Below are positions 11,303-21,400 of a stretch of 64,000 bases of DNA, in pieces. Source of the DNA: Alligator mississippiensis (lineage: Eukaryota; Chordata; Crocodylia; Alligatoridae); the NCBI RefSeq assembly GCF_030867095.1, contig NC_081826.1, positions 40,030,001-40,094,000 on the forward strand, given 5' to 3'. Position numbers and translations under genes: made by a program. Within the stretch, counting starts at the first letter, position 1, and each line of letters opens with the position of its first letter. Under the pieces are notes generated by a model. The model was not told the DNA's origin. It saw only the letters and a program-made list of their open reading frames with translations, and searched no databases.

Positions 11303-12771
11303 TACTTAGCCATTAACCATTTTTCCCCCCTTCATGTTTTAGGCTGTCTCTCTATTAAACCTGTGTGTGTGTTTTCCTAAGCAGTTCCTAAGGCTACATC
11401 TTGTGCAGCTCCACTTGTGGAAGAAATTGTGGGAGAACAAGTACAGATCATCAACCAGCTTTCTCACTTCTGTGTTGGTGAGACAGGTGCCCCAATAGTA
11501 TTCCTGAGACCCCACAACATCTAAAACCTTTTTTATAGAAAAGGAAGGGTTAGGGTGATGTCTCAGTATGTTTCACTCATTTAGGTTTAGAAATATGCTT
11601 CTACCTCTTCAGCTATGACCACTGTAATGAACAGTGTTGGCTCATTCATAGGTACTAAATTAGTGCTGTATCTTGCAGCTAATTAGACCTCAGTTCTGTA
11701 TCGAGGCTCTCAAAGCTCATCTGGCAAGAGTGGCAAGGGTGAGACAGCAAGGATTGCTTCAGTGTGGTAGACTAAAAATTCAGAAATTCAAGCTAAAGAA
11801 TGTGAAAATTAATATCTGTAAGGGGCAGTCCTGGCTGGTAGGCCACATCCAAAGAAATTTGGCCCATGGGTCACAGTTTGGGACCCCGTGTTATAGACTG
11901 TTATGATGTTGTAGTTGATTTGACATATAGATTTGAAAATGCTATGTCAAACTAAACTTTAGAAATTATCTGGGGAAAGGAGACTTTGGCAATTGAAGCT
12001 TTTTGGGACAAGAGAAAATGTGGGAGAGTTCTCATGGTTGTTGGCATCCAAAGACTTTTGCAAATTAGGAGGAAATGTAATTCCTCTTCCCTCATGATAG
12101 CAGGACTGGAGGTGATGTTTTTTTGGTTTTTTTTATTGGGGGGCAGGGGAGAGTTTTGAATTCCTAATTACCCCACTGTACCTGGCCCCAGTATACCTCA
12201 ATACATTCAGATGGATAATCCAATTACCTAGATACCTTTGCTAAAATGAAATAGTAAATGTTGACACTTAAATTGTCCATCTCAGCTTTAATAAATCATA
12301 AAGGTGACTGGGTCAGTAAATGCTTCTCTAGACTTTAGAGTAGAGAATGATGGTGCATCAACTTCTAAATCTTTCTTTCCAATCAGGAAACAGATTGTTT
12401 TCATTAGGAGGAGAAATTGGCGGTAGAATGAGATATTTCTTTGATCTTACTATTTTCCAGTGAAATACAAATTCGTAAATGAACAGCATGGCAAACGGAA
12501 TAAAGTTTCCTTGCACAAAATTCAGAGTTGATGTTTCCAGCTACTGCTGTATGCAGAAAATGCTTTTTGGCTTTTGGTCAGTACTGCTCTAAATACATCT
12601 TTTATGGCCTGTTTGGATGGAGGGGAAGTGGCAGTTTGTTGGCTGCCAGTTTTACAAAGTTCCAAACAAATCACATACTCAGCCTCAGCATCCCATCCAT
12701 CTAGACTTTGGATGGTGGCCCCCACTGTTTGAGCTAGCACTAAATCAATGGGCGTTTAATCTTTGGCAATC
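11303..12771. other. Intergenic sequence, no gene seen
   Basis: No recognisable coding sequence. The stretch near 11815-11890 (aggccacatccaaagaaatttggcccatgg ... tttgggaccccgtgttat) looks like the right end of a decayed hAT-type repeat of the 'gggcccatggg' kind seen elsewhere in the window. Confidence 0.4.
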
Positions 12772-13240
12772 CCTCACAGTTGAGGATGATTGTCTTCCAT
12801 GATTGTCTTATCTGTTGGTCCCAAAGATGGCTGACAAGGCCAATCTGGGATTGACAGACTCTGCAATTTGGGCACATGCTTCCATGCAGGGTAGGTGGCT
12901 TTGGATTTTGATGTGACCCATGACATGCTGTTGGCTGCTTCCATTTTTCTGTCTCCAGTTGTCATCAAAAGGTTTCAAAGTACTGAAATCCTTGCAGCAG
13001 ATACTTCCTCCATTTGGGGTGGTCATGGGTGATAATCTTCCACAAGTTGATGTTAATGTTGCATTTTTGTAAGTTGGTTTTGAAGGTATGCTTGAAGTGC
13101 TTTCTCTGCCCTCCTCTTGAGCATATGCCTTGATTGAGCTGGGAGAGTAAAACTTGCTTTGTCTGGAGTCAGACATCTGGATGATGTGTTTGGCCCAGTG
13201 AAGTTGATGTTGGATGATCCTCCATTGTTTGAATTAGTAC
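12772..13240 (-). pseudogene. Decayed non-LTR retrotransposon ORF, C-terminal part
   Basis: Read on the minus strand in shifting frames, the DNA gives HWAKHIIQMSDSR, then LWKIITHDHPKWRKYL, then ACPNCRVCQSQIGLVSHLW. These resemble the post-RT tail common in many retrotransposon proteins (a GHVVRM-SDSRLPKQ motif, a 'W...DRPKWR' motif, and a C-x2-C...IGL-SHL zinc-like end). Several frameshifts break it, so no protein is made. The exact clade is not certain. A second relic from earlier in such an ORF is at 45785-46190. Confidence 0.65.
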
Positions 13241-13244
13241 TCAA

Positions 13245-14880
13245 TTAATGTGTGTTTAATATAATGTGACTGAAAGGTAGTTTGCAATTGCCAATTAGTC
13301 AGGTGCTTGCTGGGAGCCATCCAGTATCTTTTACCCCTAATTTCAAATATTTTTATTTGGCTACTTTGACCATGCTTTTTTCATATTGCTGAGCATGAGT
13401 GTACTGGTCAGTACTGTTAAATGTCAAAGTAATTTAAGGTTTTATTTACTTAATTGCAGGCTTTTCTAGTTTCTGTTAAATCGCCAATAATGCCTAGTAT
13501 GGCTTTCTGGCAGGCTTCTGGTAGGTCCTGTTTACTGTCACTGCAAACTTGACTCTTCCAGCTTTTTTTTCTTGTACACCAAGTACATTTGATCTGGGAA
13601 TTGCTGTTCTAATAAAAACAAAACTCCCCATGGTGTCATTTTCATTGAATAATTAAATATTCCCTCTAACTCTGATATGTATATGATTTAATTTTATATT
13701 GGTTTATATAAGAAAAATCAAGTTAGTTGATTTAAAAACAACTTTATTGCATTGTCATTTGTTTAAACAACTTAAACACTTAGAATTACTATTCGACAGT
13801 TATTCTTAGCCTTCATATGTGAGTATTGTGTACCATTAAAATAATGGACAAAATAATGTTTTAAACTCTAAACGTATACAGAATTCTAATTATATATTCT
13901 ATTTAAGAAAGATATTGGTTTAGATTTATATAACTATTAAAAAAAATGATGTGCAGCAGTACTGAAAGTTTGTATGACAATTATTTTTGCATTTCTTCCT
14001 CTTGTGGTTTTAAACGTGCATATTTTAGTGTGGCTTTAATATAGTTTTTTCCACTTTTCTTTTAGACAACTGTCTGTTCTAGTATTAGCTGCAATCTGGT
14101 AAATGACATGACTAAGGCAGAACAAAGGTAATTTATTCATTAATGGTATGAGACCATCAAATGTACACAAACTTATTTAGTGTGTTTAATTCTGCGTAGT
14201 TACTGTTACAAGGAACTGTGCCTTGCAGTTCATGTTTGCTTCCCAGGTTACCATTTGGCACTTGTACGTGCTTGCAAATGAAGTGCTGTAGTCAAGCATG
14301 TGATTTACAGGATGTAAGAGATAATGCTGTTTGGGCTAACTTTCAAAGTAAGTTGGGCACCTAAATTCAAAACCATGTGGTTTTGAAAATTCTGTTTGGC
14401 CAGGGGCAGGAAATGTAGTTTGAGGCAGGGGCTTATTAGTAGCCAAGAGCTATCTTGAGGTAGGAGAGATATATGTTTTCCTGTCCCAGGTCATAGAAAG
14501 CAGTAAGAGCTATAAAGCTGTTTCTTCCACACTCAAAAAGCTTAGTGGTAGTTTGTGTAGATGTGCCTGAGCTAGGTTTAAACTTTACTAATGATGACAG
14601 AACTGGCAGCTCCAGAATGCAACACAAGCTATAAGGAGATACTCAGGCAGTTTGTTCTTTGGCTTCCCAGTTGTCACCACCCATGTGAACTAGTTTGAGT
14701 ACATCTGTACAAACTGCCATCACAACTTTGAGTGGAATATAAGGACACCCCCAATCTTATGTTAATATAAGGAGAGAAATATACACCATAGTGATCTTGA
14801 TTTAGCAGCTGTGGGACTTCTAATAGAAGCAGCAATTCTTTTGTCAATTATGTGATGTGAGAGCACTAGGCAGTTTGAAC
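13245..14880. other. AT-rich intergenic sequence, no gene seen
   Basis: A very AT-rich stretch (especially 13640-14140) without a recognisable ORF or clear repeat boundary. Confidence 0.5.
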
Positions 14881-14884
14881 GGTT

Positions 14885-15200
14885 GGTGTCTAGGACCCAG
14901 GCCAGGTCTGCAGTACAGGCTTCTGTCAGCACAGCTATGTCAGTCTGCAGTGTGGCCCCTGACCAGCATTACTCTGCTGGCAGAACCTTTTCATGTACAC
15001 ACAGTTAATTATACTGGCAAGACTGCTACCATGTATATCACTTTTTTTTCTCTAAGGGGTGGTTTTGCTATACAAGTAAAAAAATTCTAGCTGTCAGTGT
15101 AGCTGTGTCCCTGTTTAAAGCCTGTTGCTGGTACAGTATATTGATGTAGCAATGGGTGTGACAGGTTTGCCATTTTGTAGGCATGTGGGGAAAGAAGTAA
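14885..15200. repeat. Probable MITE-like repeat
   Basis: Strings such as CAGCACAGCTATGTCAGTC, aattatactggcaagactgc and ctagctgtcagtgtagctgtgtccc resemble the self-complementary 'gtgtagctatgtc' repeats common in turtles and crocodilians. Ends and TSD were not defined. Confidence 0.4.
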
Positions 15201-15240
15201 ACATACCCTGCTCTGCATATGGTGGGATAAATATATTTAA

Positions 15241-15850
15241 CTAGCCAACTGCCCGTCAAGAATGATGAGGGATGGGGGGGAGGGAAGTGGGCAGGAACGG
15301 AGCCCCATATGTGCCTACCCCTGGGCCCACTTCCCCTTTCTCAACCCGCCATGGTAGACCCTCCTGTGTCAGGCCTGGGCCCGCTCCTTCCCTCCCCACA
15401 CTGCTGATACATTGGTCCTGCAGGCGGTGACAATGAAAGTGGGGAGGTGTGGGCTGAGGCCAGCGCTGGTGGCCTCACCCCTGCCCCCCTGCAGCCTCCT
15501 GACCCTGCTCCCCCCCACCCCATTGCCACTTCCAAGGAGAAAGGGGGGGAGGCAAGGCCAGCTTTGGTGGCCTTGCCCCCTCTACACTCCATAGTCACTG
15601 CCTGCAGGGAGCAGGGCAGGGGGGGCAAGGCCAGTGCTTCTGGCCTCACCCCCCCCCATTCTGTCCACTCCATTGCTGCTGCTGCTTGCAGGCAGCAGGG
15701 CAGGAGGGGCAAGACTGGTTGTGCTGGCCTCGCCCCCACTCCATCCCCTGTGTCCCTGCCATTAGGGCAGTGCTCTGCTGTGTCATCACCTCCTGTCCCA
15801 ATGCTGTATTTGCACTCTTATTGGTTGTTTCAGTCAGCCAATCAGTGCGA
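15241..15850. repeat. Interspersed repeat with GC-rich core, family B, copy 1
   Basis: The block starts near ttaactagccaactgcccgtcaag and has a GC-rich core of tandem-like units built on 'gcaaggccag...tggcctcgccccc'. The segment 15521-15560 (cattgccacttccaaggaga...ggcaaggcca) is the near-exact reverse complement of 20004-20045, so the family is present twice in opposite orientation. Open frames in this block are low-complexity artefacts. Confidence 0.65.
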
Positions 15851-16839
15851 ATAAAGCATTATGGGCAGACAGACAAAGGCTTTTATATTAAATACTACGA
15901 TGGTACAACAGAATATGATTAGGCTTTCATAGCATCCTTCAAGAGCCCACTTTGCACAAGTCAGCATTTTCCAATATGAACTGAGCCACACTAATATACT
16001 CCAAATACTGGGAAAATTGCATTTCTATCTAAATTGGCTGGCACTGTTTTGTTTACTATATGGGGGTGCGTGTGTATAATTTTTTTTCTTGAAATAGCCT
16101 ATATTAGAAGCAAGGCAGCAACAACATAAGCTACAGCTTTGAAATGGTAAAGATATCTGACTTGACTGGACTTCTGCAGAAACTTGTTTAACAGTTTGCT
16201 CAGGACCACCCAATGATTAGGAGTTGTAATGAAATAAGTGAAGGTCAGTAAGGGTGGGATGTAGAGGGAAACTTTGTTTGTGATACACCAAGGTGTTTTA
16301 CACTAATCATTATTTCAAACTTCAGTGTGAAGCCCCTTTGTGCAGTGAAAGCTCCAGTCCAACTGGTCTATTTTTATATTGCATAATTTAGAAAGGGAAT
16401 GTGTCTTACAGGAATGTGAATCATCTCCTGCCGACTTCTGATTTTGCCAGTGACTCATGAGACCTTAGAGCTTTTGTTATCTCTTCCACTTATCTTTTGT
16501 TAGTCTTATTTAGTTTAATGGAAAAAATACCATTTACTTGCATCCTAGGGGTGTTGTGAGATTTCATTATTAGTGCCAGCAAGGTTTAATCTAGTCCAGG
16601 TTCTGAATCCAACAATATCATTTACCCTGAAAGTTTCCAATCAGGTTCAAACACTGTAACAAGCCGAGTGCAGATTCGCCTGAATGCGGCACCGATTCCC
16701 ATGCATACTTTTTTCCTAATTCAACCTTCCCTTGGGGAAGGTATGTGGAAGGTGAAGTGGACACCTGTGCTTGCTTTAATTTTTTGGATTGCTCTAGCGG
16801 GCCAATCTGTCTCAAGACAGAGTATAGAGCACCTAAGGC
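15851..16839. other. Intergenic sequence, no gene seen
   Basis: No gene, and no clear repeat apart from short low-complexity tracts. It ends at the hAT insertion at 16840. Confidence 0.45.
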
Positions 16840-17728
16840 TAGAGGTGCACCGATACATCAGTCCCAGGTCAGATTGGCACTGAGATAGGGAAAATTGCAA
16901 GTAATGGGAATTGGCCTTTTTTGCCTGATGTGGCAGATTTTAAATGCCACGTGCATATGCACAGTTGCAGCATGCACATGAGCAGGAGCACAGCCCGGCA
17001 GCTTGGAAAGCAGCATTGGTTGGTAAGCTTGTTGTGGGGGAAGGGCACATTGAGGTCCCCCAGTGAGGGAGTGGAGCTGGGGCAGGAACAGACACTGCCC
17101 AGTTGGGGCAGGGTGCGGGATGAAGCCCTGAGCAGCTGGCCTGGGGAGGATGCTCCTGCCCCTGCATGCACCCCAGGAGGCACACACCATCTGTGTGCCC
17201 CTGGATCTGCATGTGGGGCAAGGGGTGGGTTGATGCTGCAGGCTGGGGCAGTACTGGGCTCTTCCCAGTAAGGGGCCAGGCTGCGCTAGGAGCAGGGGCT
17301 ATGGCGAATTCTGGGGTGGCTGCAGGTCTCCCTGTAGCTCCCCTTAGCGCCACTGCTGCCCGCCCCAAGCGCAGCCCGGCCCAGCCCCTGCCAGGAAGAG
17401 CCTGGCACTGCCCTGGCTACAGCCCGCCCTCCCCTGTGCAGATCTGGGGGCACCCCACCATGCCATCCTGGGGTGCGCACAGCACCGGGAGCCACCCTTC
17501 TCTACCCTGGATAAGCTGCTCGTGGCTCCATCCTGTGCCCCGCACCACGCCGGCTGTGCAGTGCCTACCCTGCCCCACTCCCCCCGCACCGCAGGGGCCT
17601 TGACCTGCCCCCGCCCCCCAACAGCCGTACCAGGCAGCCGGCGCTCTCCAAGCTGCCGGCCTGCACGTTCGAATCAGACTGACGTGGGTCGATATGGCAC
17701 CCAAAAAATCTCCATGGGTGCACCCCTA
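16840..17728. mobile_element. Nonautonomous hAT-type element, 8-bp TSD, GC-rich core
   Basis: 889 bp. It begins TAGAGGTGCACCGATACATC and ends ...CATGGGTGCACCCCTA, giving terminal inverted repeats TAGAGGTGCACC / GGTGCACCCCTA (11 of 12 match). Flanks are CCTAAGGC (16832-16839) and CCTACGGC (17729-17736), a 7/8 TSD. No transposase frame is present. The GC-rich core abuts the STK3 CpG island. The same family is seen at 34321-35300. Confidence 0.85.
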
Positions 17729-18459
17729 CCTACGGCTCCTCCGGGAACCTGGAAACGGCACAAAGCGGTGGTGGAGAAAGGGCCCAGACCACCAGACGTG
17801 CAGGTGTCCTGACACGCAAGCCACACACCTGTGCTTCCTGCCCGCATGCAGCAGCGGTGACTGGCCGGGGCAGCGGGAGCCGGGCCTGGAAGCCCCCTCG
17901 GCAGACAGGGCCGCGCCAGGAGCCCTTTGCCTCGGTGCTGAACGGCTGCGCCCAGGCAATGCACGCTGGAGCCGCCCCGCCCGAGCTCGGGGATGGCGAG
18001 GTCGTGCCCGTCACGTGCAGGCGACGCGAGCCGGGCCAGAGGCGAGAACCCATGCAGGAAGCGACTTCCTGTGGGGACTCCATGTCCCAGCGTGCCCCGC
18101 GGCGGCCCAGGCGGAGCGGGGCACGCTGGGAACGCGTTGGCTGCGCCCCGAGCCCCGCATTCGCCTGCTCCTGGGGGAAGGCGTTTGTTCTCGCTTCCGC
18201 CTCCTGGGTCCTTAAAGTCAAACAATTGACGCCGGTGGGACCCAATCCACTTCTTCCGCCCTGTCCCCTCGGGGCCAATGAGAGGAGGGAGCGGGTGGGG
18301 CGGGCTTTCAGCGACCAGCAGTCGGGCTGGCGCCAGCCGCGTTTGTCTGAGAGCGGCGCCCGCGGGGGAGGCGCGAGTCCCACTTAAAGGGCCAGCGCCG
18401 CCGCGAAGTTGTGCGGAGTTGGCGGGGCGGGTGTGGCTACACCCCAGGCCGCTTGCACC

Positions 18460-18482
18460 ATGGAGCCGGCAGCGCCCAAGAG
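18460..18482 (+). CDS. STK3: STK3 coding exon 1 (start codon, 7 codons plus 2 nt)
   Basis: The ATG at 18460 lies in gcttgcaccATGG, a good Kozak context (C at -3, G at +4). It encodes MEPAAPK plus the first two bases of a serine codon, followed by the donor GTGAGG at 18483. The exon sits inside the CpG island, about 30 bp after a GC box. It was found by matching the short STK3 N-terminus, so it rests on position, splice phase (2) and similarity to the known start; exon 2 supplies the C that completes Ser8. The 5' UTR is upstream, with an undetermined start. Confidence 0.9.
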
Positions 18483-21400
18483 GTGAGGGCCTGGTCGGGG
18501 CCCCGAGGGGAGGGGACGGGGCGGCGGCGGCGGCGGTTGGGGCTAGGCCGCGGGCCGGGCCGGGCCGGGGGCAGCCCAGCCAGAGCTGAGCCGGCGGCGG
18601 GTGCGGCGGCAGCAGCTCCCCTGGGCCGGGCCGGCCCGGCCCGGCCTTGAGGCTGAGGGGTTTTAAACTCCTGCAAAGCCTCCTGTTGGCCGGGCAAGGC
18701 CAAGCCGGGCAGCCCTGCAGCGGCGCCCGGGCGGGCCCGTGTCCCGCTAAGGGAGTGCCGGGCTCGGCGGGTTGCTCCCCGCTTCCCTCTGCTGAGAGGG
18801 GCGTTAAGCTTTCCCCAGGCCGGGGACTCTGGGCTGTGCCAGCGCTCCTGCTGGGACCTGCGGCTCCTGGCTGCGGGGGCTTGCCCCTCTGCTCCGGGGC
18901 AGACGCATCGCCAGACGTGGGGTCAGTTTCACCCAGGGTCAGGCTGGTGAGAGCGAGGGCCCCTGTAGTGGGGGCTGTGGCGTGCCCTCTTGGTGTTCGT
19001 TGTCAATATTTTAGGGAAGCAGGCCCCTGGCTGCCCTGCTTCACCTGTGGCAGGTTGGGGTGTTAGGTCTGTGTTGTCAGGGTTGAGGGTAGTCTTGTGA
19101 CTGTAGATTATGGTTGTGTGAGAAGGTTTGGATACAGATGATCCTACCTCGGGCAGGGGGTTGGACTAGATCAGCAACTGGTGGGTTGTGACCCAAAAGT
19201 GGCTCGCAAGAAAATACAAAAAGGTTGGAACAAACTTTTAAAGATGAATCAACACACTTAAAACATGGATTCTCCTTTTTAAAGGAGAAAAATGTGGGAA
19301 AAACATGGCTTTTCCCTTGCAGGCTGTCAGAGCCTGCAAAGGGCTGCTTGAGGCCTTCCATGCCCCACATCCACTCCCTGCCCCATACACCCACCCCCTG
19401 CCCCACACACTGGTGGGCAGGGGGCACTGTGTTGGGACTGGCTATCCATGTTTACAAGTGGGTCCTGGTACAGGAAAGGTTGACAAGCACAGGCCTAGAC
19501 AGCCTCTGGAGGTCCCTTCCAGCCCTATGTGAGTCAGGGAGGTAAAATCAAGAATGGCTTTCAATAAGCACACTTCACCTTTTTGTTTAATTTTTTTTTC
19601 TTTGCCTGTGTCATTTTGAGCCTTTACAGTTTGTGTCTTCAAGCATGTCTCTAACTATGAACACAAGAAACTTTGTAATGAATCTTCATGTAATAATATG
19701 AATTCAAGAGTGGCTGGTGTAAATATAATGCCAAGGTCTTCTCTAAACGCGTAGTAGTATTGCTTTGGCTGTATTGGTGTAAAGTGGCACAATCCTGCCT
19801 TGATACAGATATAGCTATAAACACGCTTATATCATCTGCATAACATATTGCTGTTTCGGAAGAGGGAATAAGCTATATTGGGGTAGAGCAGTTCTATAAC
19901 TGACTCTTAATTTTCTATAAAAATAGCTATAGAAGTACAAAAACTGTTTGTGGGCCAGGCTTCATGTCATGAGGCTCTCAATCAAATTTTGAGTTGGTAA
20001 TACTGGCCTTGCCTCCCCCCACTTTCTCCTTGGAAGTGGTGATGGCTGCTGAGTCCTGGCTTAAATTTATGGTTGGACCTGGCCTAAGGATGTGGGGCAT
20101 TGGTGGTGTTCTGTGGTGGGGGGCTTTGGCAGTGATTGCTCTCATCATGCCACCATGGAGAGAAAGTGGTGGCCACAAGAAAGCTACCAAGGAGAAAAGT
20201 GGCAGTGGGTCCTAGTGCTGGCTCACGTGCCTACCTCCGACCAGAGCTGGGTCATTCCAGTGAGAGTTGCAGGATGGACAGTATCTCTGAATTAAACGTT
20301 AGCTGTCTCAAGCTGGATGCCAAATGATAAACACCCCAAGCTGATCGCCTCCTACAGTTTTGGTGTAAGGGCTCACCTGGAGCTTAGCGTGCCTTGTTTT
20401 TGGGTTCTACCTAGTACAATAACAGCTATAGTCATGCATTAGTTTCTGTATACACTGCATGGAAATATTTAGGCACTCAATAATGTGATTCACAGGTAGC
20501 TCTGCTTAGTGTGCTGGTTTAAAATAATTTATAGGGAATGCTGATGAAAGAATGGGTTGACACTGGCACAGATAAAACCCAGGATTCCCTTGTCCAGGAT
20601 GAGTATCTGAGCTAGTATGAAAATGGTATGACTCTTCTTCTGGCTGTCTTCTTGGAGAAAAGACTGGCATGGACACCTAAAGCCAGGATAGGTTTTTAAG
20701 TGTGAGAATCCCCATGGATATATTGCTGTATTTATTGAACCCATATGTTCCCTTTGCCCATGCGGGCAAGTGGCCTAATCACTAGGTGAGAGAGTTTTGC
20801 TTTCTTGATGTTGCAGCACAATGATAATTTAAGTTACCTTATGGCAAGTTCAATTCCTTCAACAGGAAGGAGAACATGCTTCACCTATAGCCTTTTAGCT
20901 GAAGCATGGGAGTTGAGAGATGAGGTTCAAATCCCTTCGAGCAGGAGAGTGTGTTTGTTGTTTTTTTTTTTTTTTTTTTTTCCTTCCTTCCCCCCCCCCC
21001 ATACTCTGGGTGAAGACTGTAGTCATGGATATATTGGATAAAATGAAATCACCACCAGCACCTCTTTCTCTTCCCTTGTTTGTGTGGGATCCAATCCAGT
21101 AGGTGTTTGCTGACAATGCTTTTCACTTCAGACCCAATAGGGGGCATAGAAGAATGTTTAGTTTGTAGATCTCTAAAGAGCTTAGGAACCTAGCTTGTCC
21201 ATCACTGTCAAGACAGAGACAGTTCTGGGTTTTGCAGCAGCAAACATTTAGGTGTTTGGGGAACTATAGTGGTACACACCCATGGGCCTGCAGGCTATGT
21301 TGCACTGAAGTGGGAGTTTGGAACTTTGCTTATGTTCTAACTTGTGTGCCACTGCCTCTCTGGTTTGGAAGAATAAAGAACAGTATTGCTCAAGTGCTAA

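Larger units (their letters stand above)
17800..18950 (+). promoter_or_regulatory. STK3: CpG-island promoter of STK3
   Basis: A GC-rich, CpG-dense block covers exon 1, in contrast with the AT-rich flanks. It has no TATA box near the start. Visible motifs are a CCAAT box in ggggCCAATgag (18275-18279), a GC box GGGGCGGGC (18297-18305), a double GC box GGCGGGGCGGG (18421-18431) and an Ets-like cttccgcc near 18252. This matches a broad housekeeping-type promoter. The transcription start is probably between about 18300 and 18430 but cannot be fixed. The upstream edge is blurred by the GC-rich transposon ending at 17728. Confidence 0.85.

Noticed and set aside
15341..15854. Open frames of 132-135 codons
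   Set aside because: Chance frames in the GC-rich repeat family B core.
17674..18387. Overlapping open frames of 170-217 codons on both strands next to the promoter
   Set aside because: CpG-island DNA is stop-poor. Frames overlap in all directions and none shows a protein family or splice logic.
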